In this document: positions 29,831-43,590 of the stretch, piece after piece
Layout: each line of letters begins with the position of its first letter
How positions within the stretch are numbered: position 1 is the first letter of the stretch
Assembly: GCA_950022655.1 (NCBI GenBank)
Contig: OX465581.1
Span: 107,491,125-107,555,124, forward strand
DNA length: 64,000 bases
Direction of reading: 5' to 3'
Source of the DNA: Alentia gelatinosa
Lineage: Eukaryota > Annelida > Polychaeta > Phyllodocida > Polynoidae
The notes under the pieces: model-generated
The model's input: the letters and a program-made list of their open reading frames with translations, nothing else
Databases searched by the model: none
What the model was told of the DNA's origin: nothing
Position numbers and translations under genes: made by a program

Positions 29831-32344
29831 CAACGTGAATGTTAGTGACGATATGATTTGTTGACGCATTTTAATGACTTAAAGTATGGAGGTATTTTAC
29901 ATAAGGCATTAATGTAAAATAGTATAGACAGCTTAAATATGTGAAATTAATCAATGACATTAAGACGAATCGCCGAAATCTGCAGCATTGGAAAACATAG
30001 AGAGGCTCGAGGAACGCCACGACCACGTTAGCGGCTGTCTCTACTATGTGACGAAAACATACAAGTTGAAGTTACTCGATAAGGGTGGACATGACTTACC
30101 AATTGATTGGAGGTAGACTAACTGCCATTCTTATCAATATTTTAAGGTATATATAGTACTAGGGAAACAAATCCTCGGTGCTGTATCTCATATGGCAATC
30201 GGAGAAAGAAATTAATCGGTCCTCAGATCGTTACTCGGATAAAAAAGATTACTTCCGATCTTTTCCATGTATCTTTGACTTTCTTTCACCCGTTCGTAGT
30301 TTTTCTCCATTATTATGTACCTATCTGTAGATGTCTCACTTTTACTTACCAAAAGTACGGGTTCCATTCGTCACTGAGTGACGAATGATATTAATTTGTC
30401 CCTCTGTACCACGTGACTACTGGACAAGTAAAAAACACATCACAGGGTGAGGATTGATAGGCGATTTGAAAGAATGCTTCACATTAAAATCAAAATGGTT
30501 ATTTGTCAACTCACAAAAAACACCAGGATCTACCCCTTATTGCCTCTTGAGTGTAATCCTGTGGTCAAGGTACAGTGACCGCTGTCATTCTCGAAAAAGT
30601 GAGTTGGAAAATGGTATTCTTAATGATTCTGAGGTGTGTCATAATAAGTAAACATAATGAGTGTACTTGAATTCCATCTGTTCCTCGATATATACTAACC
30701 ATGTCTCCATATATTACGTTTGCTCTTCTAAGGGAGAATGCTATGCATAACGATAGAACCTACTTTTATTTCTACTTAAGACAGAATATGTATTTAGTGG
30801 ATACTGGCCCCACTCTCTGACGATATTACGCGGTGGCAACGTCAACAGACCAAGGATATTGCCTTTCAAGAAGGCAGCTATTCCGATCACAGCAATTATT
30901 CCCATATGAAACTATTTAGAATACGCTGTTTTCTCCATCTGTTCAGAGGTGGTTGGTACATTGCCATTTAAATCACTTAGAAATTGCCCTCTAAGAATGG
31001 AACGAAGGGCATTTTAGCGGTTGCTGAATCAGATTGATGAGGAATAAAAAGCAGACGAGTTGTGTAAAAACGTATCTCCTTATTTAACAGAGATGGAAAG
31101 GCACAACCATTAAATGTATTTCTAATTCAATCTTTTTGAGTCAAACGTATGGTGGGAGGGAGGCACATATATATACATGTATAGCCAGGAAAGACTGATT
31201 TCTAATAGCAATTACAAGGATACAAATAACCTTGCTCGTACATAGATATGTAGAAGTGTTATTCAGGTACTATACTTGTCATCATATCTCTATTTTGTGT
31301 TTTGTATTAACATGTAGTTCTACAACATTTTTTGCTTTTAAGATACTTTATACACGACACATAGCGGTACACCCAATGGGTATAAGCAAAAAGAGATCAG
31401 TCATTGAAGACTTCTCTTGCAGATAATCTCATTAGAAAACTGTACAGCGCAGTCATTTAGAAGTTTTCTGTCGGGCTGATCACTTACACAACTGCGTCTC
31501 CATACATAACCCGGACCATAAATTACCCTCCAGCCTACTGGGAACCAACCAAAGCCTTTTTCCACCTCCTTCCACGATCTGGGTGGGAATAAGAAGGAGG
31601 GGAGTTCCGCAGGCTGGCACATGTGATGATGCATGCCACCATGGCGTAATTGTGCTGCGTCACGTTGCGTTAATGGCTGACCGTCCTCGCAGACATCATC
31701 ACGAGGGCCTAGGGCCCAAGTCCTCACCGGCCGTCTCCTGGTAGTCGTCGACCAGGCTTTGGCCGTCCTCAGCAATCCCTCAGCCGTCCCACCCTGCCGT
31801 ATCCCCCGGCCGTTCCCCGAGGTCTTAATAGCCGGCGGTGATTGGGACTTTAATTAGGCGCACACCTCATTGCGTTGCCGTGTGGTGATGATGAACTGAG
31901 AGCGACCATGGAGGGCCTAGCGGAGAATCACTTAGGCCGGCCCTGACCTCATACAATATGGTGGTGCAGACTATTCTGGTACTCTCCGTAAATACTATTA
32001 ACGATAATTAACTTCGTCTCGGCGATACAGTGTTGACAGTGTAGTCAGATATAATATATATAAGAACATTTTTGTTATTCACATTGAACTATTTCGGTGC
32101 AGTTATTCATATACAACAACATGAATCTCCTAGATACGCATGTATTCACGGTATTTTACGAGCTATTGACCATTATCTACCAAATAAGTACGATATGATG
32201 ATATAACAAGCATGCCAACGCGATAGGCGGATACCTATGGGCGTAAGTAGTATATGAAGAAGCAAATGACCAATATAATATGTGTAAACTACATTATCCC
32301 ATGGCTACTCCTGGTATCTTTTCCCATAGATTGTAGTATCGTAA
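29831..32344. other. No recognisable gene
   Basis: This contains one 23 bp palindrome and plain sequence. The same applies to 26946-27618, 27908-28359, 32813-33911 and 34022-36040. Confidence 0.4.
30365..30387. repeat. 23 bp perfect odd palindrome
   Basis: CATTCGTCACT-G-AGTGACGAATG has perfect 11 bp arms around a single central G. It may be a small hairpin or a dimeric protein-binding site. Confidence 0.6.
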
Positions 32345-32642
32345 AACTGGATGAGTTTTAATCTTGGCCACCGTATACCACGACTGGAGTTTGGCATAGT
32401 GATTTCACGAGGCGAAGCCGAGTGAAGTCCGGAGCCAAAACTCCAGGAGTGGAATGCGGCGGCCAAGATTAAAACGAATCAGGTTTTGATTTTATCCTAC
32501 CCCGTCGCCTCGATTTTGGAATATTACGTGATAACAACTCTGTGTGCCACTAGTGGCATATAAAACTCTGTATGTCAGTCAGCATGGCATACGGAAACCC
32601 AATGTTAAGCCTATGGGATTTTATATTAGGGGTGGGATAAAA
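32345..32642 (+). repeat. Hairpin-plus-unit repeat family, copy 3
   Basis: A hairpin at 32345-32485 has arms of about 69 bp (GTTTTAATCTTGGCC, CTGGAGTTT, TTCAC) around the apex GGCGAAGCC. Four bases later the unit at 32490-32642 begins TTTTATCCTACCCC and ends GGGGTGGGATAAAA, with the distal module CCCAATGTTAAGCCTATGG. The arm sequence differs from copies 1, 4 and 6, but the apex and unit are shared. Confidence 0.75.
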
Positions 32643-32724
32643 GCACGTACCCAACCCTCTTTCAAGTACTGTAGCAAAAAGACCAACGGCTATAGGGAAC
32701 GATGGCTTCTTAAAACTAGAATTC

Positions 32725-32812
32725 AGGGTTGGGGTAAAATCTGAAACCAATGAGTGCGGTTTTCCATCGGCTCCGCCTCGTGAAGTTACGACACGATCAA
32801 ACTCATGGCATA
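32725..32812 (-). repeat. Hairpin-plus-unit repeat family, truncated copy 3b
   Basis: The segment GGGTTGGGGTAAAATCTGAA resembles the proximal unit end of copy 1. It is followed by CGGCTCCGCCTCGTGAAGTT and ACGATCAAACTCATGG, matching the inner and right arm of copy 1. The opposite arm and the distal unit are missing. It lies about 80 bp from copy 3, in the reverse orientation. Confidence 0.5.
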
Positions 32813-33911
32813 TTAGTTAATCCGAACCACTCTCGTTGGTTTCTTCATTTGTCTAAGATATCTTTGGTGTTCTATACGCTCAAACATCTTTAAACTGCCG
32901 TAGTTATTGCATGCAATTATTTCATAGAGGCTCTCGTTTACTGTATAACGTAATTGATTTTATGACTACTTAACAATAGAGTGTATCCTTTAGGGACGAA
33001 TATTAGTATTTGAGAATGTGGGTGTACCAATAAGGAGTGGGAAGGAAGAAGTACTGATGTACTGCATCCAAACCGGAAAAATTGGGAAAGGGAAAGGGGA
33101 ATAGTTAGCGTACGACCACCTGAACCAAAGAGTACCCAGATATGCATCACAAAAGTTACTGGAAAGATGAATCTAAGCAAAGGGATGGAATGTTCACTTC
33201 AGACAGCCATATTCAAATCTATCATCTTGAAAGGCTTTCTATCCTATTTCATATCAGGAAATATGAACGTTTTCAAGCTCAACGGAAAAAAAGAAAAGAA
33301 ACAGTCGATGTTGAATTTCTTGCGGGACTTCCCCCGAGTAGTTTCCAAGACAAAAACCAGAGGGCGGCAGCAGGCAGGCCAGCGATCCAAGCTCGGCTGC
33401 TAGTATGTATCATAAGTATCTGAAGGCGTATAGAAGTACAGTGCTGTAGCATTACCCTACTATCCATAGATTCCATGCATTGATGTCCAATTCCTGACAG
33501 TTCGATGCGCTACGATGATTTATAGCTATGCTCATCTTATGAGATCGGGGGTTATATTACACTGTATGTAACGCAAACAAGAAATACCAATACAACGCAG
33601 GATATCAGATTAGGACACTAATAATGACCCTGAGCTGATAGCAATGGAGTGCTAGCAGTGCCATGGGACTTACCTTCCCAGATATAGATGACTTCCCCTC
33701 AAAGAGGACGGGAGTGAGGGACCCGACTAATCACGGGAAGCTACAGGGATGGCTGATAGGACCCGAGATTGCCGACGAGATGTCAAAAGCAGGTCAATAT
33801 CATTTATCTAACGAGAAAATACCATGAGGCCGGGAGTACAACCTACATTAAAGATGATTACATATATATGCACGGTGTCCTGTTCCCGATTGTTTTCAAT
33901 ATAAGTGGTCT

Positions 33912-34021
33912 AAAGTCTGGGTTAGACTGAGACTATACAGCAGTTTGTTTCAAATAAATTACAACAATTGCTAAATAGAAATAAACGCTTCTATTTAAAA
34001 AAAGAGAAAAAAAAGTCTGGG
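33912..34021 (+). mobile_element. Short 5'-truncated retro-insertion with target duplication
   Basis: AAAGTCTGGG occurs at 33912-33921 and 34012-34021. Between them, 90 bp ends in an A-rich tail (AAAAAAAGAGAAAAAA) with AAATAAA about 20 nt upstream. Direct repeats, a polyadenylation signal and an A-tail together fit target-primed reverse transcription of an RNA 3' end. The source RNA is not recognised. Confidence 0.55.
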
Positions 34022-36040
34022 CTTCTTCTTGTAAATCGTCCTGAAATAATATTTATCTGTCGCCTTGGAGAGAGTTGAATCGCGTCCCACCTCGAAAAGG
34101 CTGTCGTGTTAACAGGAACGATGTTTACACTATTGCTTTGAGTTTGAGACTATCGAGTGAAGGAGAGTGTTTACAAGCTCTACATGGATGGAATGCGGTG
34201 TTACTGACACGCTCAGAAGTTCAGATCAACTATGAAATGCAGCACAGATTTCTTTTCAAAGCTATACTGATCGCAGGTCCATTTACGACCCAAGGCTTCA
34301 TTTCAATAGGCTCTCCTACGCGGTGGCATTCTGATCATTACGTCTGTGATGGATGCTACAACCCACACGGATCATCCCTATTACTGAACGACAAGTTATA
34401 CTACCGGTCATAAACGCATGGATGTTCTCAGAAAGGGTGTCCAATAAATATCACCCTCCAAAGGGCTTGATTAATCTCAGAAGAGAACGCTTCTTACCAA
34501 AGGGCGGAGGGACCTTTCAGTGAGTATTCCTGGGCCTGGGGAATGACGTACGGCACGCTGGAGGCCATTAACCAAACTCATAACGACCCAAACAAATGGG
34601 GGCAATGGACGTGGCAGGGCAACCTAATGCGCACCAGTAGGGCTTTGAAAAACGGTGAGTCAGCAGGCACGATATGCTAAATAAAGGACCAGTGGTAATT
34701 GTGTTATATTGGCCATAGTTCCTCAGGCCTCTCTATGATTACATGACCACCCAGCACACACATACATTAAAGTGAAGTCACGATGCCCACAGGCTCGTTT
34801 GTAACAATAATGTTACACCCAGCGCTACAAAAATATAATCATTTCCGGATGGGTGATTTGTCATCAATTTTACACACCATTACATTCTTCTTAAATCCAT
34901 CCATCATCGCCTTCTGTTATGAGCCTGTATTTTCGATATAAAACACTCACATGTGCACCAGATTGTATTTCCCCGCTCTCGGTTATGTGTCTTGTGTAAG
35001 ACATCTGAATTTCCAGAGAGCACCCTGACACAATGGAATTAACCAACAAAATTAGAACACAAGATTGAGTACAATGGATGCAAATTGATGCCAGTAAAAA
35101 CAACTTTATCTCTACGTTAATAGGCAATAACATTTGATAAGATAAATACAAATCTATCAACACAATTATCACTTCAATATAAAATCTCTTTAGAATAGCC
35201 GAAGTGCGCTGGAAGTGTGCCTAATGTGTCCTGAGTTCGTTACGTGTTGTGTTAGGAGTCGATATCAAAGGGACAACTCAGTGCGTGTTGTACATAGAAT
35301 GCCAAAGGTGCCGGGATCTCCAAACTGAAATCTAATGTGCGTTCAATTAAAGAGCTTTCGTTATCACGTTAAGAATATAAAATCTGTTTCCTTTAAATGT
35401 AATTAAAATAAATGCAAGTTATACAAGGCAGTACGCATGATGTCCCACGTGTCCGTCATATAGATCAACCCAAAACTTTGGTATAGTCTATTAAAGAAAC
35501 ATGTGCGATTAAAACCAAACAATGACTAATCTTGAAAGTATTTAGAAAAAGGGATTTAAAGAATCGCTATAGGATCACTTGTTTTATTCTACCCTGCTAC
35601 GCGATGTATACCGTTTACAAGAACAGAGGGTAAACAACATGGTAAACACCATGTAATCTTAGAATGCAACTCTTCTTTGAAGTATCTGTGTTATTTGTGC
35701 AGTGAATTCTGTCTTTGATATTGATATCTTCATTTCTATTTCATACCAATCATGGGTCAACACATAAATGGAGATAAAAGATTTATTTCATTCTCAATTT
35801 GTCTCGGTGTACATGTATATATCAAAAGCGAGACGGTGACCATATGTAGCGAGTCACTTCTTACAACTAGGCCTACGAAAGGTAGTTATACAATAAAGGC
35901 GCTTTTATTTTTACATAAGGTGATTTTGGGGTTGCAGGGCGGCATTCTCAGCAGGCTGTTTCTGTCAAATAGAATACACGGTGAATACCAGAAACGGAAT
36001 GTTGGATTTATATATGCAAGTATAAATAGAGTGACAGACC

Positions 36041-36215
36041 AGTGTGAATTGAAATAGTATGGTTGACTCCAAAATTTAATGATTTTACAATTTTTCACAA
36101 TTCCCTCACTATATGTCACTGCAGAATTGATAATTATCTGCTCTTCTTTTAATTCACAGGATTTACACAGGATAGCCATTATTGTGTATATTGCTCTTTC
36201 TTTACAGAATGACCA
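36041..36215 (+). repeat. Exon-like duplicated segment, copy 1
   Basis: This pairs with 36737-36905. Both begin TGTGAATTGAAA and share CTATATGTCACTG, a pyrimidine stretch, TTCACAGGATTTACACAG and CATTATTGTGTAT. The polypyrimidine tract plus CAG looks like a 3' splice site, after which both copies encode DLHRI-IIVY-A. No matching donor or larger gene model was recognised. Confidence 0.5.
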
Positions 36216-36736
36216 CCCGACAACTGAGAACATTCGTGCTTGTAAACACAGTTTGGAAATATACATCCGTCCTTTTTGTTATATTTTTAACACTCTCCAT
36301 AAGATTTCCCTGACGAATTACCTTTCTTTTCTAATCCCGTCTTATCCTTTTCCAAAAGATCTCTGATTAAAAAATAAATTTGGTTCAATAGTGCAAAGGT
36401 TGTCTCAAGATTTAACTACTTCCCTTTTAACAAGCTGTCCACATATCCGAACCTCTGCAGCACTAGCCTATCACATTTCTCCGGTAAAACCTGAACATAC
36501 ATGTACTCCCCTGTGTGTGGGGGTTTCCTATCAATCAGATGCTATATGATATGAATAACTGGCAGTATCAACTCCTGCTCGCATCATACTGTGCATCATA
36601 CCCATACTCGCGCTCAACATTTTATCAAATGATGGTATCTCGATATTTGGTGGAAGGAATGCTTCGAAAAAATAATACTGTGACCTACGTTTTGACTTAT
36701 GATCGTGACAATGGTGACCATGTTCATAGTCGTTTT

Positions 36737-36905
36737 TGAGTGTGAATTGAAAAAGTATTGTACTCTATAATTCAATTATTCTACGATTAAGAAATCCATT
36801 TCTATATGTCACTGTAGGGCTGGTAAATATCTTCTCTTTTTTTTGTGTTCACAGGATTTACACAGAATAAACATTATTGTGTATCTTGCTCCTTTCTTTG
36901 AGCAC
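36737..36905 (+). repeat. Exon-like duplicated segment, copy 2
   Basis: This is the second copy, about 690 bp downstream of the first. The acceptor-like TTTTTTTTGTGTTCACAG is retained and even richer in T than in copy 1. Coding similarity fades after about 20 codons. Confidence 0.5.
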
Positions 36906-37617
36906 ATTTATATCAAAAATGAATCCTCGGTTGAAAACAAATCATACTTTCTTATTGGCATCATATTTTATGCTTGTTCCGAACAAATCTTTAGAGCGAT
37001 GAGTCTGGAATTTCTTTTTTTAATTTTCAAAGTTTGCGAAAAGAAAACGTTCTCCTATTTAGTTTCATTTCCTTGGGCAAACAGTTGGATAAATGAGGGT
37101 TTTTCCTGCAGTTCTTAACAGCCTAGTTGCCGTATCATCGATCCCCTGTGTCTGACATAAGGCATGGATTTGTGCCCTTAAGAGGAAGCACTTGGGAGAA
37201 TCTTCATTTCCATTCTTGTTACCTGCCCCATAACAGATGAACATTATTTATAAAGGTTACATCGGCAAGAACGCTTTGTTTCATCACGAGAGATTAATCC
37301 GTCTGAGTTGGTTTAAGAATGAGTGACGTTTCCTTGGATAAGGCCTGAGAATGATGCATTGCTCATTGATGAATAGGAGCCTCGTCACACATCAACAGGT
37401 AAATGTGTCGCAATCCTGAAAATCTAATTTTGGCCATGGTTAACTTATAGGATATAACAGTCTATATATATATATATATGTATATGGGCGGGTTAACTTC
37501 AGCTCCCACCCGGAAGTTATCCAGGTAAATACTGGCACTGCACATGCTCAAGACCACTGACTCACAACACCCAGGTGATTACACAGACGCCATTCCTCTA
37601 CCAGGACAAAGACTCAA

Positions 37618-37772
<155 letters not shown>

Positions 37773-39170
37773 CATTTCTTTATTTTGAAATACCGAATTG
37801 CAACGAGTCAGTAGGCCTACATAGAAGGCATTAGACCAAACTAAAGATTTCAGCAAAAAGCACAGAAATGATGCTATACAAGGTGCAACCTCAACACAAT
37901 TATGCACCACCACGCGGAAAATAGTTTCGCATATATGAGGGAGGACGACGAGGCAATGATCATTGTGCAAACCCTGCATATATATGCCAGGAGAAGAGAA
38001 AGGGGACATTGTTATAGAAGAAACAATGAAGGAGTATTTGTGTTGAACGTGCCGCCCACCTCGTTACATTAAGACACCTCCAGTCCACATTACCTCTTCT
38101 TGAAAGGTGAGTGTCTAAACATAGGGCAAGTGCGATGGAGGATGTAGATGGGGATAGAATAATATTTGCATGCCCAACATTGTATTCAAAAGCATCATTT
38201 CCTTGCAGGGCTTGTATGTGCAGGAGGATACCTAAGTAGACTATTAATAATGTGCGGTTTCATCAGACTCTTCATAAGATGATTTTAACTTCTAATGTAA
38301 CTATACAATTGGTAAAGAGTTATCATTGTGTATCATTGGCATGTATTCCTCACTGTTGATCTTATCAAGTAGTCATTGACATTAAATCTCCTCCAATACC
38401 GAGACTATTGGCTGAATCGTTATGAAACACGATTTTATGAAATGGTAATATACGCACATCCATATCTTAAGGAATTACTGATACATCTCAGATACTGAAC
38501 ATTGCTAATAAACTTTTTGAACTATGAAGCTGTTATCACCGATTATGTATGTTACAGCTCATCCAATGAATTTTGCTTTTCACATTCTTTGTATAGATTC
38601 ACCACGGACCAATCACTACACACTATACTGAAAGCCCTTTTAGTCTCTCCATTGATCAGCAGTCCTCAATTGTACCGTATATGAGTTGATGTACTTGGTC
38701 ACGTACTGCTACTCCTTGTACTACATGTATCATGTACGGTTAATGAGGTTGTCGTTAATCACGGAACATGGCCTCATGGTCTCGTGCCGTAAATACCGCC
38801 AAACCTTATCTCGTCTTACATAATATAAGACCATAAAGTTTGGTTCATCTATGTCTGTAACGATAAATACTAATTCTTTACGACGTACATTCAAAGTATA
38901 TTTACAGCAAACTTCACCTCATTGTTCGGCACTCCCTATTTTTCAACTGGAACCATCCTTCAGCAGTGCATCAAGCTCAGCTCTGCTATCACACACCAAC
39001 TGGAGCTGCACTTTATACATGATCCAATTTTGACAGAATCGCTAACCTAGATAACTAATTCAAGCCAGCTTGTAAAGGTCGTCGGCCGACAAGTGGTCTA
39101 CATAATCTCAGGGTGGTGCCAAATTGCATAATCTGACATAACCAGACGATCTGTAGTTGCCACGCACTAA
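37773..39170. other. No recognisable gene
   Basis: Only short frames occur. The stretches 40124-40787, 41014-42198, 42343-43590 and 43787-45492 are similar; 41640-42180 has slightly longer frames on both strands, without domains. Confidence 0.4.
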
Positions 39171-39272
39171 GCGTTTACACTGAACGATACTTTTGCATTT
39201 TACGGCTGAAAGTCGTCTGATGGTGCTAAATTCAACAAACGCCGCATATATACGATCGTCGAGTGTAAACGC
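39171..39272. mobile_element. Small foldback element
   Basis: GCGTTTACACTGAACGAT at the left pairs with the complement of the right end, GCGTTTACACTCGACGATC, across about 100 bp. There is no coding potential. It is a likely MITE fragment; no clear target duplication is visible. Confidence 0.45.
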
Positions 39273-39621
39273 AGAGTGAGGATACAGTTATTGTCACCGC
39301 ATTACAATCACAACAGCTTTCTGTTTCATTCATTCCTCCCTGTTGTTAGTATCCGTTTTATCTCCCGGATATTGTGCAAGATCATCATTTAACATACCAC
39401 CCAGATATAGCGTCAGCAAGACCCGAGTTAATCTATAACCATTTGCATATTACTAAAGCCAGGCACCAAAAATGTTTACATCGAGAAGCGCCATTTTTAA
39501 TTGAAGAGGTAAGCACCAGTTACACTTTGCCTTTATTCTGCTGAATATCCTTCACTAGAATTATGCACTGGCCGTTTCAAGTCCTGCAGGAGACCATGAA
39601 CGCGCTATTGCAACTTCTTAA

Positions 39622-40123
39622 ATTCTAGAGAAGCCAACAGGTACAGGAAACTCAAGTTCTTTCAAAATATCATGGGAGTTTTTAAAGCTCCAGGTTGATG
39701 CCTCAGTAAGCAACCCAGAACAACGTGTGAAAGATGAAATCAATTCAATGTACGAAAGAACCGTACATAAAGAATTTATTACAATAAGCAGAAAACAAAA
39801 CGAACCTCTAGAACGAAACTCCTCAAGATATAAATCATGCAACTACCTGATAAGCACTGATAAGACCAAAACTGCGACTATATAAATTTGATAACCTATT
39901 TTCCCCATTGCTTGAATTGATAAAAGGGCTACGTGACCAAATGTTAGACGACAAACCATTAAGGCCTGAACCCAATGAATTCCTCACTACGACACGCATG
40001 CTTGTCCTTCTGACCTCCTTCTTTAAAAGAAGCCCATTGTACAGAAACAAAGACTCATGGATCGAGCTCCCCTTGACGATCCAAGATGGTTCTTTATACA
40101 CTTATAAAAAATTATTAAGCTGA
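39622..40123 (+). pseudogene. Frameshifted coding-like remnant, unrecognised
   Basis: Two successive frames look protein-like. The first (39622-39882) includes SFKISWEFLKLQVDAS and RVKDEINSMYERTVHKEF and ends at TAA. The second (about 39857-40123) includes PKLRLYKFDNLFSPLLELIK, RSPLYRNKDSWIELPL and a terminal YTYKKLLS. The last part vaguely recalls the W-x-x-LP tail of non-LTR retrotransposons. One frame shift near 39870 would link them. The family is not identified. Confidence 0.35.
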
Positions 40124-40792
40124 AATCATTAACTAACTAAATCTCAGTACTAGTATATAAACTGAATAGCGTATATAGGGCTAGAGTAGTTATATTATAA
40201 CTAAGGGCCGAGTTTCTGTTTTAACCTAAAGGGAACCTGAACAAAACACCTTCCGTTTCTATTACCGATGCCTCATAAACTCATCCCACTGTACATATTG
40301 TATCATAATCTACACAGACAAATACTGTTCCTGTCCAATGTATAGTCTGTTCACAGGATGACCAGAATACCTGCATCGGTAGACCTCTAGGTCATTTATT
40401 GTACTTCGTTATGTGCAAATAGACAACAACAACAAAATGCGAACACACTTCTGACACACTACGACACAGAAGATTCAGCCTTTTGACATGGCTACATGTG
40501 GGAATTTAGTATCGTACTCTGACACCCTACGACACAGAATTTTTCAACTTTCCGACACTGCTACGATGGATGCATTTTGATTTGTAGCCATGTTGGAGTG
40601 TGTTGGAGCTCACTGGGTTCAGGTCTTTACTAATGTGTTTTAAGGGGGTGCACGGGGATGGTCCAAAGCCTCTGAAAGGAGAACAGGGTTGTGCTTTCCA
40701 TAAAAACTATTCAGCAGCTGCCTGGAACACGAGGAACGTAAAACAAGACACATCCTGAACAGGATAGAAGAGGACCAAACGGACGAACAAGG

Positions 40793-41008
40793 GGCCCGTT
40801 TCATAACCCAGGATCGTACATGTAGACCCTTTTCTGTACGCCATAGAGACCCAGGGACAATGCGGGTCAATTTCATTCAACATTCATGGACGACCTTATG
40901 GACGGCCAATATTGTCTTAGCCAACAGACTTAAATATTATTAGAGATAACCCTTGTACAAGGTACAGAAAAGGTTCTTCATGTACGATCCTAGATTATGA
41001 AACAACCC
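40793..41008. mobile_element. TIR element with possible 5 bp target duplication
   Basis: The left end GGCCCGTTTCATAACCCAGG and the inverted right end GGGTTGTTTCATAATCTAGG continue through ATCGTACATG and CTTTTCTGTAC, for arms of about 48 bp. CAAGG lies on both sides (40788-40792 and 41009-41013). There is no coding region. The superfamily is unresolved. Confidence 0.6.
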
Positions 41009-42198
41009 CAAGGTCCCATGATGAGCATGAACAATTAAAACATCTTAACGGATTTGTTTTTACTCCACAAGATCTATTATTTTTATTTTGGACCAATTAT
41101 CACCCTACCTAAGTCTGGGGATGCTGTATCACGTGATTTGATATTTGATGCTAATATATCTGTGATAAGGAATTCGTAATACCACATGGTCTGGTAATAA
41201 GAAACAGAGTGTACCATAGTTCCCCGGAAACTCCGCCAGAAGAGATGGGCAGTTCCAGTGCGACCCGTGTACGTGAGAATGGCGCCACTGTAGTCTGGGG
41301 CCAAACGCTATCATAATCCATTGATAACCGCACTCGCCTTCTAGTAGTTTGTTTAGGATAGGGGCAAAATAGCCGCCCCCATAACTGGATCCCCATATGT
41401 ATCAACTGGTGAGACTACGGAGATTTGATATATCTGGGCAATGATTACGGCAATACACAACACTTGTTGTTTAATTATAATTATTAGGCAACAACAGAAT
41501 ATGCAGGTAAAAGGAATCTTTATCATTTCAGACAACCTTTTTAAACATACCGCATGTACAACTGAAAAATCATCGAGTAATAAAATCATAATATGAAGAA
41601 TAGAAATTAGAGTTCCTTATGCAATAGGGATGGTGGGTGGGTAACGCTCGTGCTGCATGGTCCGTGATTGAGTGTAGACTGGTGACGCTTATAGGTGCGG
41701 GTTGACGCTTTGTTTGCATCATACTTGGCAGCGTTGGGCCAATCCTTGGTGGTCTCAGCTCTAGGGTCCAGTGTGGAGAATTGAGAATGTAGTGGCTGGG
41801 TGTTGGGTACAGCCGAAGCTCCTCCCAAGCACCAATATGGTTTTGGTCCAGAATACCATCCCGATGCTGGTTCTACCCGCGAACCCGCAGCCGTATTCCC
41901 AGCACCGTGAGGGGTACAGGGAGAGCCCCAAAGGCGTCATCATCTGCTCTCATCTCAGGATCCCAGAACTCCATCCAGAAAGGGGGCCAGATGGTCAGCC
42001 CTCTTCTTCTAGAGAACCAGGACTCTCTGACCTGACCACGAGGGGACCCGAAGGTCAAGCTACCCTTGGCAGAGAACAGAGACATGTCTGTGACACCATA
42101 CAGACATTGGCGTTGTCTAGTTTTGTGACAACACAAGTAGCTACCCTTAGGTAAAGACAGATCCCAAACATAAGAATTAGACAAATCTACACATCATA

Positions 42199-42342
42199 GA
42201 CCTGTTCCACTAGTTTCATGACAAGCGGCACCAACAGTGCAAGCAAGAATGGACAAAACGAAGTCTGATGTCTAGTTTTCATGAAACCGGACACACCATC
42301 TAAACGCCATCTAGACATGTCACAAAACTAGTGAAACAGGTC
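42199..42342. mobile_element. Short TIR element (GACCTGTT ends)
   Basis: GACCTGTTCCACTAGTTT at the left is inverted at the right as GACCTGTTTCACTAGTTTTG, enclosing about 140 bp. A related phrase, GTCTAGTTTTGTGACA, also occurs just upstream near 42116. It is non-coding. Confidence 0.5.
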
Positions 42343-43590
42343 CCTGCTGGGTCTCACTGAGCATGTGCAGAACCCTGCTGGGTCCCCACTGGTGGTCTGG
42401 TATAGGTCTGGTACCCAGCTGACCAGTCATTTCTGCTGGGACCTTCCTTACTGCTACAGAACCAGCTAATAATATAGGTACCTGCCAGGTGGCCAGATAA
42501 CCCATTTAGACTGGTTCCAACACGGTGCCAGAAATAGCAAGTGGCTTGTAGCCTCACAGGTGGCTTGTAGCAGGTCGCTACAGACCGCCACGCAGCACCT
42601 ACTTAGCATGGCCGCTGCTACACAGGGCGGCATGAATATACGACTTTGAGTCCCCTACAGAAATATAGTTTATAAAAAAAAACCAGCATATGGCGCCAAT
42701 CGTAGTGATTAAAAATCTTTGTTCAAAGTGTCCACAAGCCAACCTCATCGGTGTGTTTTGCCTTATCCGCTTAAACGAGACTATGAACGAGGATTTCTCT
42801 AAAGCAAATATTCTACCTTCACCCTATGCATCGTCCCTCGCTTGAGCGTTCACCACTACGTATACACTGTCGTCTTCAAGGAGCATGGTTGTTAAACAAG
42901 GCCATGGTTTATGGCTGGTTGGAGGCTTGACGTTCCAGCTCAATCATTGATCTATCCCCTCAGTGTATGTGACTGACACACACTGACTCATTTAATCAAA
43001 GTACTTACTCAGCTATGCAAAGACCTACTCACTGCCTTGTTAAACATATTTTGAGTAAATGTCACACGCATTACAGCTACTTCATTACTGCTCTAATGAC
43101 CCACTACTGTTCTTTTGAAGCATATTGCCTGATCTGATGTGACAACAATGTGAGGGGGGAAAGGAAGCTGATTATCCCGCCGGTTTCCCATCTCACGTTG
43201 CAATTATTGTATTTCATATGTACTCTCAAGTGTGAATATATTGTTTGTGCCGTGTCCCTGGAAAAATTCTGACAGTCTTACGTAGACTAGTCTGTATCAT
43301 TATTCTAAATCACACTTAGGTAGATATTATGATTGTACAGTTCAGGTGTGCAGTCAATACATCGTCTGAAGCAGACCAGGTGGTACCACCATTGATTTCT
43401 TGGTCAGATTGTGGCACTTTCCTTTATAATGTGATGTTTATCGATATCTTGATTATGAAGCATCAAGCAATGTAAATATCTTGCTGTTGCCTGACAAGCA
43501 AACACTGTCATAATCAACAAAATATGAATGAATGATTTGACTAACAATCACCAACTTACTCTATAAAATCTATTTATGTACACAAATAGT

